NCBI RefSeq assembly: GCF_003369575.1
Contig: NZ_PIOC01000010.1
Coordinates: 337,317 to 401,316 of the forward strand
Direction: 5' to 3'
DNA length: 64,000 nt
Source of the DNA: Oceanobacillus arenosus
GTDB lineage: Bacteria > Bacillota > Bacilli > Bacillales > Amphibacillaceae
Shown: positions 18,622-26,850 of the stretch, piece after piece
Position numbering within the stretch: the first letter of the stretch is position 1
Layout: every line of letters begins with the position of its first letter
Made by a program: the position numbers and the translations under genes
Notes under the pieces: generated by a model
Databases searched by the model: none
The model's input: only the letters and a program-made list of their open reading frames with translations
What the model was told of the DNA's origin: nothing

Positions 18622-19611
18622 TTAAAGAGGTGCTTTCTCCACAATCCTTCCTTTTCGACCTTTTGTCGTTTCGGAGAATTTTAATGAACGAATCACTGCT
18701 TCTTCTGTTGCCTCAATTACTGCTTGAAATAATTGATTCATCATTGGGTGATCATCACGAATGAATTTAATGGATTCTATCGGCTCAGCAGCATGATGAT
18801 CAAATGTATTAGCAGTAGAAAATGCGATAGCAATATCGCCACTGCCGTTATCGATATTGCTTCCTGTTCGACCGATTCCGACTGCAGAACGTTTGGCAAG
18901 CCGTTTTAGCTGTCTATCATAAAGTGGTGCATCTGTTGCGATAATCATCATGATAGAGCCATCTGGTGTATCTAGATTTTTTAAATTTAAATTAGCAAAG
19001 AGTGCTTGCTCTTTTTTTCCAAAATTACTTAGTACTAGACAACCAACAGTATAATGATGCCCTTCAACTTCCACCATTCGGGATGCAGTTCCAATTCCGC
19101 CTTTATGCCCGAAACAGACCATCCCTTTTCCAGCGCCGATCGCACCCTCTTTAACAGGAGATGTTGTTGCGGTACGAATAGCCTCTATGGCGTGTTCAGG
19201 TTTTACCGCTTGCAGGCGTATCGAATTTAAATAGCCATCATTGCATTCGCCAATAAGAAGATTAATCGTACTCGTCGTGTCACCAATTTCTTCCGTTTGT
19301 TCGAGCATATATTGCAATGTCCCCTGCATAACAGCACCGACACTAAATGTATTGGTCAGCATAATTGGCGATTCCAATATTCCGAGCTCTTCAAGTTGGA
19401 CGAGCCCTGCAGTTTTTCCGAACCCATTGATCACCGCACTTCCTGCATATATTTTTTTTCGGAATAGATTATCCGCGTGTGGGAGAATTGCTGTCACACC
19501 TGTGCAGATAGTATCCACATCATCGATTTCCTCGTATAAAGTGACATGCCCAACCTTAACTCCATCAACATCGGTAATGCAATTTTCTTTTCCCTTTTGT
19601 AATCCCATCAT
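18622..19611 (-). CDS. P1-family peptidase (DmpA / L-aminopeptidase D-esterase)
   Basis: A 329-residue N-terminal-nucleophile hydrolase of the DmpA family. The family's conserved ITDVDGVKVGHVTL opening and AIGAGKGMVCFGHKGGIGTASR segment are present. The self-cleavage site before the nucleophilic serine is visible as PDGSIMMIIATDAPL near residue 238. These enzymes cut into two chains and release N-terminal residues from small peptides or amides. Two adjacent ATG codons follow AGGAGGTAAA. Monocistronic. Confidence 0.88.
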   Translation of the reverse strand: MMGLQKGKENCITDVDGVKVGHVTLYEEIDDVDTICTGVTAILPHADNLFRKKIYAGSAVINGFGKTAGLVQLEELGILESPIMLTNTFSVGAVMQGTLQYMLEQTEEIGDTTSTINLLIGECNDGYLNSIRLQAVKPEHAIEAIRTATTSPVKEGAIGAGKGMVCFGHKGGIGTASRMVEVEGHHYTVGCLVLSNFGKKEQALFANLNLKNLDTPDGSIMMIIATDAPLYDRQLKRLAKRSAVGIGRTGSNIDNGSGDIAIAFSTANTFDHHAAEPIESIKFIRDDHPMMNQLFQAVIEATEEAVIRSLKFSETTKGRKGRIVEKAPL

Positions 19612-19635
19612 TTTACCTCCTATATATAAGAATTT

Positions 19636-19725
19636 TTTTGGTAGATAAGAAAGTAAAAAACTTTCTTAACGAATAAGTGCAACTAAGTCTGTCACCTAAA
19701 GGCATGGTTAAACCTTAGTTTTCTG
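19636..19725 (+). repeat. Dispersed palindromic repeat, copy A
   Basis: About 90 bases clearly related to 58019-58112. Both have a small AGAAAGT/ACTTTCT hairpin, then ATAAGTGCAACTAAG, a second palindrome and TTAGTTTTCT. The second palindrome of this copy has decayed, while the other copy keeps a perfect 16-bp stem. Confidence 0.75.
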
Positions 19726-19841
19726 AAATTAGCTAAACAGAGTATACCAACGATTGATCTAGAGATTCAATAAAATCCGCTGCATGAATAGAAATAGAGA
19801 TGGACAAACTATGTTAACCAAGGCTAGTGGAGGATTATATC

Positions 19842-20351
19842 ATGATAAAAAAACTGATATTAATGGTCATTGTTTCGACATTCATTTTATGGTTTGGGTT
19901 TGCGGATTTGTCAAAAGCTGATAATACAGTTGGAACGGAAATTGGCAATATTGCGCCGGATTTTGAAATACAGACTATAAGTGGAGAAACAATAAAACTT
20001 AAGGATCTTAGCGGGAAACGTGTAATGTTGAATTTCTGGGCAAGTTGGTGTCCTCCTTGTCGGGTGGAAATGCCGGATATGCAGAAACTCCATGAAAATG
20101 AGGATATAATAGTGCTCGCAGTTAATTTAACAGATTCGGAAATGAGCCAAAAGGACGTTACTTCATTTGTAAATGAGTTTGGATTAACATTTCCAATAGG
20201 ACTAGATAAGTCTGGACAAATATCGAAATTATATAAAATTAACCCAATTCCGACGACCTTTATGATTGATTCCGATGGCAAGATCCGTTTTAAACTATTC
20301 GGTGCGATGAGTTATAAAATGATGACTGAAGAGCTTGAAAAGATGGATTAA
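19842..20351 (+). CDS. Membrane-anchored thiol-disulfide oxidoreductase (ResA/YneN type)
   Basis: A 169-residue thioredoxin-fold protein with an N-terminal signal anchor (residues 1-22), exposed on the outer face of the membrane. The active site WASWCPPCR and the cis-proline segment INPIPTTFMID are intact. The layout is that of the TlpA/ResA/YneN family, which reduces disulfides in apocytochromes or other exported proteins. The start ATG at 19842 lies 7 bases after TGGAGGA; an earlier GTG at 19827 overlaps that site. No cytochrome genes are adjacent, so the substrate is open. Confidence 0.9.
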   Translation: MIKKLILMVIVSTFILWFGFADLSKADNTVGTEIGNIAPDFEIQTISGETIKLKDLSGKRVMLNFWASWCPPCRVEMPDMQKLHENEDIIVLAVNLTDSEMSQKDVTSFVNEFGLTFPIGLDKSGQISKLYKINPIPTTFMIDSDGKIRFKLFGAMSYKMMTEELEKMD

Positions 20352-20387
20352 AGCGGTATAGGGAAAGCCCTTATAGCGCTTTTTTTA
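20350..20387 (+). terminator. Intrinsic terminator after the thioredoxin-like gene
   Basis: Stem AAAGCG-TATAGGG with CCCTTATAGCGCTTT (about 20350-20364 and 20368-20383) followed by seven T. Confidence 0.85.
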
Positions 20388-20440
20388 AGATAACTAGGAT
20401 AGGCTAGACTTGCTGGGAATAGGTGGAGGAGCACGAATCT

Positions 20441-20518
20441 ATGATTGCAATGATGATATCATCAAGAGGATTGCTTTTATCAGCAGTAGCGTGGGTATAT
20501 CGTCGGGAGAAAAATTAA
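20441..20518 (+). CDS. Possible 25-residue peptide running into the repeat array
   Basis: ATG at 20441 is preceded at 9 bases by GGAGGAG, a strong ribosome site. The frame encodes MIAMMISSRGLLLSAVAWV followed by YRREKN, with a hydrophobic middle and basic end, and stops inside the first, most diverged 40-base repeat copy. It may be a short membrane peptide or the ruined end of a longer gene. No family was recognised. The ribosome site is the only evidence for translation. Confidence 0.35.
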   Translation: MIAMMISSRGLLLSAVAWVYRREKN

Positions 20519-20892
20519 ATCAGCAGGAGCGCGAAGATATCGGCAGGGGAAAAATTAAATCAGCAGTAGCGCGAAGATATCGTCGGGAGAAAAACTAAAT
20601 CAGCAGGAGCGCGAAGATATCGGCAGGAGAAAAATTAAATCAGCAGGAGTGCGAAGATATCGTCGTGAGAAAAACTAAATCAGCAGTAGCGCGAAGATAT
20701 AGGCAGGAGAAAAACTAAATCAGCAGTAGCGCGAAGATATCGTCGGGAGAAAAACTAAATGAGCAGGATCGCAAAGATATCGTCGTGAGAAAAACTATAT
20801 CAGCAGGAGCGCGAAGATATCGTCGTGAGAAAAACTAAATCAGCAGTAGCGCGAAGATATCGGCAGGAGAAAAATTAAATCAGCAGTAGCGC
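20481..20892 (+). repeat. Tandem array of ten 40-bp units plus a partial unit
   Basis: Ten consecutive 40-base units begin at 20481, 20521, 20561 and so on to 20841, with an eleventh cut off at about 20892. Each starts CAGCAG, has GCGAAGATAT at its centre and ends AAAAMTAAAT. Units differ by a few bases at fixed places (T or G at unit position 7; CGTCGG, CGGCAG or CGTCGT after the centre). Because 40 is not a multiple of three and each unit carries stop codons, the array is not one coding repeat. It ends 28 bases before the riboflavin promoter. Confidence 0.95.
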
Positions 20893-20919
20893 CCTAATAT
20901 TTTCCCTAGAGCAAACTTT

Positions 20920-20949
20920 TTGGATATTTAACGTTAATCGTGCTATACT
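20920..20949 (+). promoter_or_regulatory. Sigma-A promoter of the riboflavin operon
   Basis: TTGGAT at 20920-20925, an 18-base spacer and TATACT at 20944-20949 with the extended TGC just before it. It lies 31 bases before the FMN aptamer. Confidence 0.7.
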
Positions 20950-20979
20950 CATATTGTTCTAAAAAATTTAATATGCAAT

Positions 20980-21120
20980 ATTCCTTCGGGGTCGGGTGTA
21001 ATTCCCAATCGGCGGTGATGATTCAATATCTAAGTCCGCGACCTGTATGGTTTTCTAACCGTATGGCTGATCTGGTGCAACTCCAGAACCGACAGTTAAA
21101 GTCTGGATGAGAGAAGGAAT
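20980..21120 (+). ncRNA. FMN riboswitch (RFN element)
   Basis: All conserved blocks of the RFN aptamer occur in order. TTCCTTCGGGGTCGGGTG opens it, followed by AATTCCCAATCGGCGGTGA and AAGTCCGCGA. CTGATCTGGTG, CTCCAGAACCGACAGT and AAGTCTGGATGAGAGAAGGAA close it. The ends (TTCCTT with AAGGAA) pair to form P1. Together with the terminator at 21249 it should stop transcription of ribE-ribB-ribH when FMN is bound. Confidence 0.96.
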
Positions 21121-21248
21121 TTTAGGCATGCAATTATTTGATGATGAATTGTATTGGTTATTCGCACCTAAAGTTAGTACGAATAAAGCAGTATATTTCT
21201 GTTATTCATTTTATTTAGATTACATGCTAACTAAAATTCTAAATCTTC

Positions 21249-21278
21249 AAGCCCCTGAAAATGCTCAGGGGCTTTTCT
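21249..21278 (+). terminator. Riboswitch-controlled terminator
   Basis: A 10-bp GC-rich stem (21249-21258 with 21265-21274) followed by TTTTCTGTT. It lies between the FMN aptamer and ribE. It is the likely expression platform. Confidence 0.85.
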
Positions 21279-21332
21279 GTTGTTCCTATCAAAACCCTCG
21301 TAATGGATAGCTGAACAGGAAGGAGGAAGATC

Positions 21333-21983
21333 ATGTTTACCGGAATTGTAGAAGAAAAAGGAACCGTAAAGCGGGTCCACCAAGTATCAATGCAGGCGGT
21401 GCAATTAACAATTGAATCAAAGATAGTAATTAAAGACGTGCAAATTGGCGATAGTATTGCAGTCAACGGAATCTGCTTAACAGTTACTGATTTTAATGCC
21501 AACAGTTTTCAAGTTGATGCGATGCCAGAAACACTGAAAGCAACGACATTGCATGAACTAAGGACTGGATCGAGTGTGAACCTGGAAAGAGCGATGGCCG
21601 CGAATGGCAGGTTTGGTGGTCATTTTGTTTCAGGTCATGTCGATGGAACCGGCGAAATTGCAGCAAAATATAAGAAAGAAAATGCGATTTATTATGAAAT
21701 AAAAATACAAGAAGAGTTGGCAAAATTTTTGCTGTATAAAGGCTCGATTACAGTCGATGGCATAAGCTTAACCCTGTTTGCAGTGAATAAGGAAAAGTTT
21801 ACGATATCGCTAATCCCGCATACAGCGTCGGAAACAATCTTGGGTTCAAAAGGCAAAGGCGATTTCGTAAATGTTGAATGTGATATGCTCGCGAAATATG
21901 TACAGAACATGTTACATAATCAGTATTTGCAACCAAAGGAAGGCATTAATCAAGCATTTCTAATAAATAATGGATTCATGTAG
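21333..21983 (+). CDS. ribE: Riboflavin synthase
   Basis: A 216-residue enzyme joining two molecules of 6,7-dimethyl-8-ribityllumazine to give riboflavin. The N-terminal signature MFTGIVEEKG and the duplicated lumazine-binding barrels are present; the first contains GDSIAVNGICLTVT, the second opens at GGHFVSGHVDGTG and contains GSITVDGISLTL. AGGAGGAAG precedes the ATG by 6 bases. It is the first coding gene after the FMN riboswitch, where B. subtilis has ribD first. Confidence 0.95.
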   Translation: MFTGIVEEKGTVKRVHQVSMQAVQLTIESKIVIKDVQIGDSIAVNGICLTVTDFNANSFQVDAMPETLKATTLHELRTGSSVNLERAMAANGRFGGHFVSGHVDGTGEIAAKYKKENAIYYEIKIQEELAKFLLYKGSITVDGISLTLFAVNKEKFTISLIPHTASETILGSKGKGDFVNVECDMLAKYVQNMLHNQYLQPKEGINQAFLINNGFM

Positions 21984-21995
21984 GGAGTGATCATG

Positions 21996-22622
21996 ATGGT
22001 TGATACGATTGAAGAAGCAATCATAGATTTAAGAGATGGCAAGCCAATTATCGTCGTGGATGATGAAAATAGAGAAAATGAGGGTGACTTTATCGCACTT
22101 TCAGAAAAGGCAACACCAGAAGTAATTAATTTCATGATTACACATGGAAAAGGACTTGTCTGTGTTCCGATAGAAGCGGATCATGCAAAAAATATCGGCC
22201 TAACAATGATGGTAGATAAAAGTACGGATCCACTTGGAACTGCATTTACCGTTTCGGTTGATCATATCGATACAACGACAGGGATAAGTGCATTGGAAAG
22301 ATCTAGAACGGTTCAAGCTCTAGCAAACCCAGCAGCAAAAATTACCGATTTTAAACAGCCGGGGCATATGTTTCCACTGATTGCGAAAGATGGTGGAGTG
22401 TTAACTCGCCCTGGTCATACCGAAGCAGCAGTTGATTTAGCAAAATTAAGCGATTCATTTCCATCCGGAGTCATTTGCGAGATTATTAAAGAAGACGGGA
22501 AAATGGCGAGACTGCCGGAGCTAAAAATGATGGCAAAAGATTTAGGATTAAAAATAATTACCATTGCGGACCTCATCGTGTATCGTAAAAAGAAAGAGAA
22601 CGAGGCAACTTTAAACGCTTAA
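21996..22622 (+). CDS. ribB: 3,4-Dihydroxy-2-butanone-4-phosphate synthase, monofunctional
   Basis: Makes the four-carbon precursor of lumazine from ribulose 5-phosphate. The acidic metal-binding motif [11 protein letters not shown] and the catalytic [12 protein letters not shown] segment are intact. The protein is about 208 residues and stops at [13 protein letters not shown] plus a few residues. That is where the bifunctional RibBA of most Bacillus continues into GTP cyclohydrolase II, and no remnant of that domain follows. GGGAG lies 8 bases before the ATG at 21996; an ATG at 21993 is also possible. The gene follows ribE by 12 bases. Confidence 0.93.
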   Translation: MVDTIEEAIIDLRDGKPIIVVDDENRENEGDFIALSEKATPEVINFMITHGKGLVCVPIEADHAKNIGLTMMVDKSTDPLGTAFTVSVDHIDTTTGISALERSRTVQALANPAAKITDFKQPGHMFPLIAKDGGVLTRPGHTEAAVDLAKLSDSFPSGVICEIIKEDGKMARLPELKMMAKDLGLKIITIADLIVYRKKKENEATLNA

Positions 22623-22658
22623 TGAAAAAATAGATTATGAAATAGAGGAGAATGGAAA

Positions 22659-23129
22659 ATGGGAAACATATTTGTAGGTAATGTAGTTGGAATAGATTTA
22701 AAGGTTGGTATTGTTGTCGCTAGATTTAACGAATTCATTACGAATAAATTATTGGATGGTGCAATCGATACGCTAAAAAGACATGGTGTAAGTGAAGAAA
22801 ATATTGATACTGCCTGGGTGCCAGGAGCATTTGAAATTCCATTAATTGCTGGCAAGATGGCAGCAAACAAGAAATATGATGCGGTTATTACGCTCGGAAC
22901 AGTAATTCGTGGGTCTACTCCACATTTTGATTATGTATGTAATGAAGTGGCAAAGGGTGTTGCAAAAGTATCCACTGACACTGGAAAACCAGTAATATTC
23001 GGCGTATTAACAACTGAGTCAATAGAACAAGCAATTGAACGCGCGGGAACAAAGGCTGGAAATAAAGGAGCAGACGCTGCTGCATCTGCAATCGAAATGG
23101 CGAATTTAGTTAAGGCATTCGAGAATTAA
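22659..23129 (+). CDS. ribH: 6,7-Dimethyl-8-ribityllumazine synthase
   Basis: A 156-residue subunit of the icosahedral lumazine synthase, which condenses the RibB product with 5-amino-6-ribitylaminouracil. The family motifs are [32 protein letters not shown] and [17 protein letters not shown] with the active-site histidine. It is the last gene of the shortened riboflavin operon. AGAGGAG precedes the ATG. No clear terminator follows within 200 bases except the structured repeat and the hairpin at 23354. Confidence 0.95.
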   Translation: MGNIFVGNVVGIDLKVGIVVARFNEFITNKLLDGAIDTLKRHGVSEENIDTAWVPGAFEIPLIAGKMAANKKYDAVITLGTVIRGSTPHFDYVCNEVAKGVAKVSTDTGKPVIFGVLTTESIEQAIERAGTKAGNKGADAAASAIEMANLVKAFEN

Positions 23130-23202
23130 TCACATAATGATGTACACATAAAAAAGGACACTCTATTTTTCATTATTTATCCCGAATTAACTGGCCGTAA
23201 AA

Positions 23203-23327
23203 TCCCCACTTCAAGAATTTGAGAAAAATCAAGAATTGTAAGTGGGTGATCAACAGAAAGTCAAAATCCCGATTCGTTCAACTAACATTCAGTGTGGAGG
23301 AAAGGAACTTCCCACTGAATGAAGTTT
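23203..23327 (+). repeat. Dispersed structured repeat, copy 1
   Basis: A 125-base element also found inverted at 30970-31093. It can fold into two hairpins: CCCCACTT with AAGTGGG, and CATTCAGTG with CACTGAATG. In the other copy the second stem reads CATTAAGTG with ACTTAATG, a compensatory change. It holds no open reading frame. Confidence 0.85.
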
Positions 23328-23353
23328 AACTTTATCTTAACTAGAAATTACGT

Positions 23354-23404
23354 GTAAAAAAAGGACATGCAAATCGTTAAAATGATAAACATGTCTTTTT
23401 TTCT
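23354..23404. terminator. Bidirectional terminator
   Basis: AAAAAAAGGACATG paired with CATGTCTTTTTTT around a 22-base loop, between ribH and the converging MFS gene. Confidence 0.8.
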
Positions 23405-23456
23405 TACTTCAATTTTTGTTAAATGTTTTACTGAAGTTAAGATAAGATGGAAATAG

Positions 23457-24713
23457 TTATTTAAATAAACCTGCTCGAATAAATTTCCTTTTCCAATCAA
23501 TAGAAATAAAGCTTGTTAAGATAGAAACAGCAAACATTATAATTACGATAATAAATACCGCATAGTAAGAGCCGGTGGTGTCAAAGATAAATCCGAATAA
23601 GGTTGTCCCCAATGCAACGCCTAAAGTCGATGCACTCATAATACTTGTATAGATAGGACCATAATCACGATTTCCAAAAACAGCAGTAATTACGGTTGGG
23701 GGAAGAATAGTACTTGCTGAAAAACCGATGCCAAATAGCAATCCTCCTGCATATAAAGCAAAAACACCTAAATTATCGCTAAATAGTAAGAAGAGGATAC
23801 CGGCCACTCCGCCGCCAATCCCTGAAGTAACAGCCCATCTAGCGCCAAGTTTATCATTTACCCAGCCTAATATAAATTTACCAGCTGTTTGTCCAATCAT
23901 TACACAAGTTACTACAGTTGCCGCTAAAGTTGGCGTAAAGCCAATCGATTGGACGAAGTTTGGAACATGGAAACTAACAGTTGAAACAAGTCCAAGTAGT
24001 CCAGTAAAAATAATAATAAGATAAAATGGAAACGACTTTTGTGCATCTTTCTTTTTAACTCCTATAACTTCTACAGTCGCTGGTTTGTTACTAGCTGTAT
24101 CTGAATCATAAGGTTGCATGTTCAAATCCTTTGGTTTCTCTCTTATCACAAAAATTGTGAATGGAAGAATCAAGATAGCAACTATTATCCCAAGAAAAAT
24201 ATATGTCGGTCTCCAACCAAATGATTCAATAAAGTTACCGGTTATTGGTGCAAATATTGCTCCGCCTACACCCATAAATGCCATCGCAGCACCCAATGCA
24301 GTACCCATTTTTACTTTAAACCAGTTGTTGATAATTAAAGGTATGGTACCATAAATTAGAAAAGTACTTCCAATGCCTAAAATAAAGCCTGAAATATAGA
24401 ATTGGTATACGGATGTGTATGTTCCCATTAAACCAAAAGCTAGTGCATTCATAATTCCAGCAACGCTTAAGATAATTCTTAGATCGAACTTCTTAAGAAT
24501 TTTGCTAGAGAATGGAAGTGCGACGGTGATCGTTAAATACATAATTGTCGTGTACAGACTTATATCAGCAATACCTATACCAAGGTCTAAACTAACAGCA
24601 TTGTACAGTAGCCCCGCACAACTAACGATGATACCAACACTTGCAGCATAAATAGCTGCACTTGCAATCATAATCCACCATGCATAATGTAAGCCAAATC
24701 TTTTGTTGTTCAT
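23457..24713 (-). CDS. MFS transporter, oxalate/formate-antiporter-like
   Basis: A 418-residue major facilitator with twelve hydrophobic segments. The loop between helices 2 and 3, and the central DLNMQPYD loop after REKP, resemble the OFA (oxalate/formate) and monocarboxylate branch of the superfamily. It is probably an uptake carrier for a small organic acid. It follows the SDR dehydrogenase gene on the same strand, separated by a hairpin, and both face the LysR regulator, so it likely imports that enzyme's substrate. The ATG has AAGGAGAA upstream. Substrate not identifiable from sequence. Confidence 0.85.
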   Translation of the reverse strand: MNNKRFGLHYAWWIMIASAAIYAASVGIIVSCAGLLYNAVSLDLGIGIADISLYTTIMYLTITVALPFSSKILKKFDLRIILSVAGIMNALAFGLMGTYTSVYQFYISGFILGIGSTFLIYGTIPLIINNWFKVKMGTALGAAMAFMGVGGAIFAPITGNFIESFGWRPTYIFLGIIVAILILPFTIFVIREKPKDLNMQPYDSDTASNKPATVEVIGVKKKDAQKSFPFYLIIIFTGLLGLVSTVSFHVPNFVQSIGFTPTLAATVVTCVMIGQTAGKFILGWVNDKLGARWAVTSGIGGGVAGILFLLFSDNLGVFALYAGGLLFGIGFSASTILPPTVITAVFGNRDYGPIYTSIMSASTLGVALGTTLFGFIFDTTGSYYAVFIIVIIMFAVSILTSFISIDWKRKFIRAGLFK

Positions 24714-24743
24714 GTTATTTTCTCCTTATTGTTCTATTGAAAA

Positions 24744-24810
24744 AAAGATCTGAATTTCATATTTCTCAAAGAATGAGTCCATTCTTATAGAAAATAGAAA
24801 CTTCAGATCC
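24744..24810 (-). terminator. Terminator between SDR and MFS genes
   Basis: On the minus strand, GATCTGAAGTTTC pairs with GAAATTCAGATC and a T-run follows; an inner hairpin AAGAATG/CATTCTT stacks inside. It would lower expression of the transporter relative to the dehydrogenase. Confidence 0.7.
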
Positions 24811-24836
24811 TCAATCCACATGAAATGTATATATAA

Positions 24837-25574
24837 TTATTGAATAGTAAATCCGCCATCAATTGGAACAACGACACCATTCATAAACTTGGCCTCGTCA
24901 GATTCAAGGAATATAGCTAATTCAGCAACTTCATTAACTTGTCCGAAACGTCTTGCTGGTACGGTATCTTTTGGTATATTTGCGACAACATCTTTGATTA
25001 ATGGAGTCTCAATTGTTCCCGGTGCAATTGCGTTAATTTTTAAGCCATATTTTGCATATTCGGAAGCAAGGTTCTTAGTTAAACCAACAACACCATGTTT
25101 TGTTGCAGTGTAAGCAGCTCCACCTTTTCCAGCAACTAATCCCGCAACAGAAGCAATGTTAATAATTGATCCGCTTTCACGTGCAATCATGTCTGGAAGG
25201 ACTTCATTGGTAACTTGAAATACACTAGTTAGATTGATATTAATAAAGAAATTCCATTTATCAAGCGGTGTTTCTAAGCTAGTTGCATACTTATCAAATA
25301 CACCAGCATTATTTACAAGAATATCAATTTGTCCAAATCCTTCTTTTGCTTGTTGAACCATCGCTTTAATATCTTCTGTCTTGGTAACATCGACTTTTAC
25401 CGCCAGTGCTTGTCCACCGTTGTCCTTAATTTCTTGTACAACTTCTTTTGCACCTTCTAAATTTAAATCAGCAACTACTACTTTAGCTCCTTCCTTAGCA
25501 AAGGCTAAAGCTTCTCCTTTTCCCATACCTGACGCAGCACCCGTTATTAATGCTACTTTATTTTGTAGTCTCAT
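24837..25574 (-). CDS. Short-chain dehydrogenase/reductase
   Basis: A 245-residue classical SDR. The nucleotide-binding TGAASGMGKG near residue 11, the NNAG motif, the catalytic serine in INIASVAG and the YTATK tyrosine-lysine pair are all present. The acidic VADLNLE after the second strand suggests NAD(H) rather than NADP(H). Close to FabG-like and alcohol/diol dehydrogenases; substrate unknown. First gene of a likely operon with the MFS transporter, divergent from lysR. AAGGGGGAG precedes the ATG by 8 bases. Confidence 0.9.
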   Translation of the reverse strand: MRLQNKVALITGAASGMGKGEALAFAKEGAKVVVADLNLEGAKEVVQEIKDNGGQALAVKVDVTKTEDIKAMVQQAKEGFGQIDILVNNAGVFDKYATSLETPLDKWNFFININLTSVFQVTNEVLPDMIARESGSIINIASVAGLVAGKGGAAYTATKHGVVGLTKNLASEYAKYGLKINAIAPGTIETPLIKDVVANIPKDTVPARRFGQVNEVAELAIFLESDEAKFMNGVVVPIDGGFTIQ

Positions 25575-25601
25575 TACAAAACTCCCCCTTATGATTAGTA
25601 T

Positions 25602-25632
25602 ATATTGAATTAAATTATTATTAATTCAATAT
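25602..25632. promoter_or_regulatory. Palindromic operator between SDR gene and lysR
   Basis: A perfect 12-bp inverted repeat (25602-25613 with 25621-25632) with a 7-base centre: ATATTGAATTAA and TTAATTCAATAT. Its place in the divergent region and its T-N-A dyad form suit a LysR-type binding site. Confidence 0.65.
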
Positions 25633-25634
25633 AA

Positions 25635-25664
25635 TTGTATCATTGGTGATTAATAAAGTATAAT
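25635..25664 (+). promoter_or_regulatory. Candidate promoter of lysR
   Basis: TTGTAT at 25635-25640, an 18-base spacer and TATAAT at 25659-25664. It begins just after the operator palindrome. Confidence 0.55.
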
Positions 25665-25717
25665 ACATATTATCTATGAATTAATAACTACAGATTATGA
25701 ATAGGGTGGTGTTATGA

Positions 25718-26608
25718 TTGGAAGCTTCTAAATTGAAATATTTTCAAGCGGTTGCCCATATTGGTCATATGACAAAAGCAGCCAGTAAATTAAATATATC
25801 TCAACCAGCTTTAAGCAAAGCAATACATCACTTAGAAGAGGAGCTAGAAATAAAATTATTTAATCGAGAAGGAAGGGAAATTCAATTAAACGAATTCGGA
25901 GAGATTTTGCTTGAACATGTTGATCGAGCTTTTATAGAGATAAAAGAAGGGGAGAGGATAATTAAGGATTTAGCAGGCCTAGAAAAAGGATATATTTCTG
26001 TTGCTGCTACATTCCCACATGTTTTTCCGCTTTTGATGGGTGAATATTTAAAATCATATCCAAATGTACAAATTAAACAAATTCAATCTTCTTCTACACA
26101 GATGAAGCTTTTGATAAAGAATGACAAAATCGATTTTGGCATATCTACTTTCCCAATAATCGAAGAAGGTATTGAATGGATTCCGTTAGCGGATGATGAA
26201 ATATTTTTGACTGTGCCAGTGGATCACCCGTTTTCTAATAGAAAGTCCATCTCGCTAAAAGAAACAGAAAATGAAAGATTTATTGGATTAGTTGAGGGAT
26301 ATGGATTTCGTGATATTACAGATAAATTTTGTAGGGAGGCTGGAATCGAGCCAAATAATTTAATTGAGGTTGAAGATTCAGGAGCAATTCTTAAACTAGT
26401 AGAAATGGGTTATGGGATTTCATTTACCCCAAGGCTCTCGATGCTATCTGAACATCCAGGTATCATTGCTATTCCAATTAGTTTCCCAAATTGTAAACGA
26501 ACAATAGGGGTTGCATATAAAAAGAAGCATTATTTCTCGAAAGCGTCTGAGAATTTTCTTCATTACATCATTGATTATTTTAAAAATTATTCTGCAGAAA
26601 AAAGCTAA
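25718..26608 (+). CDS. LysR-family transcriptional regulator
   Basis: A 296-residue regulator with an N-terminal winged helix (residues 1-60, with TKAASKLNISQPALSKAIHHLEEEL) and a C-terminal periplasmic-binding-like effector domain (about 90-290). It is divergent from the SDR/MFS pair and probably controls both, and itself, through the palindrome at 25602. Start is TTG at 25718, 7 bases after AGGGTGGTG; an ATG at 25714 is out of frame. The effector is unknown, plausibly the substrate of the dehydrogenase. Confidence 0.9.
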   Translation: MEASKLKYFQAVAHIGHMTKAASKLNISQPALSKAIHHLEEELEIKLFNREGREIQLNEFGEILLEHVDRAFIEIKEGERIIKDLAGLEKGYISVAATFPHVFPLLMGEYLKSYPNVQIKQIQSSSTQMKLLIKNDKIDFGISTFPIIEEGIEWIPLADDEIFLTVPVDHPFSNRKSISLKETENERFIGLVEGYGFRDITDKFCREAGIEPNNLIEVEDSGAILKLVEMGYGISFTPRLSMLSEHPGIIAIPISFPNCKRTIGVAYKKKHYFSKASENFLHYIIDYFKNYSAEKS

Positions 26609-26624
26609 CTTAACATACAAGTTA

Positions 26625-26850
26625 TTGTTAGAAACTATTGCGGGACAAATTATGTTTATCTGATGATGTATTAGTTCAGAAAGAGATGTTGAAAAATGGC
26701 CATGCAGCCGTCAGAAACGTATTTAGCCAAATAACACATTGAAAATGAATTTTAGGAGTTCGAAGTATCAAAAATTATTTCCAGAAAGACGGATTCCATC
26801 CAGAGATCTTTGAACAGTAATAGGAAATGAATGAAGTATCCCAAAACACA
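26625..26850 (+). pseudogene. Probable thermonuclease-like (SNase) remnant
   Basis: In the gap after lysR one frame reads LVQKEMLKNGHAAVRNVF. After a one-base shift it reads PNNTLKMNF and then a basic stretch. Order and spacing resemble the end of staphylococcal-nuclease-like proteins (…VQEEMLKKGYA.VR…PPNNT…F), but stops and frame shifts prevent any full product. No start or ribosome site is seen. The assignment is tentative, from short motifs only. Confidence 0.35.

Noticed and set aside
20410..20598. An open frame running through the first repeat units as a gene
   Set aside because: It starts without a ribosome site, and the 40-base period makes each unit meet stops in turn. Only the short 20441 frame has a ribosome site.
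20481..20892. The tandem units as a CRISPR array
   Set aside because: The units are directly adjoining and nearly identical over all 40 bases; there are no unique spacers and no cas genes.
21107..21310. A small frame between the FMN aptamer and ribE as a gene
   Set aside because: It starts within the aptamer's closing stem, covers the terminator hairpin and has no ribosome site.
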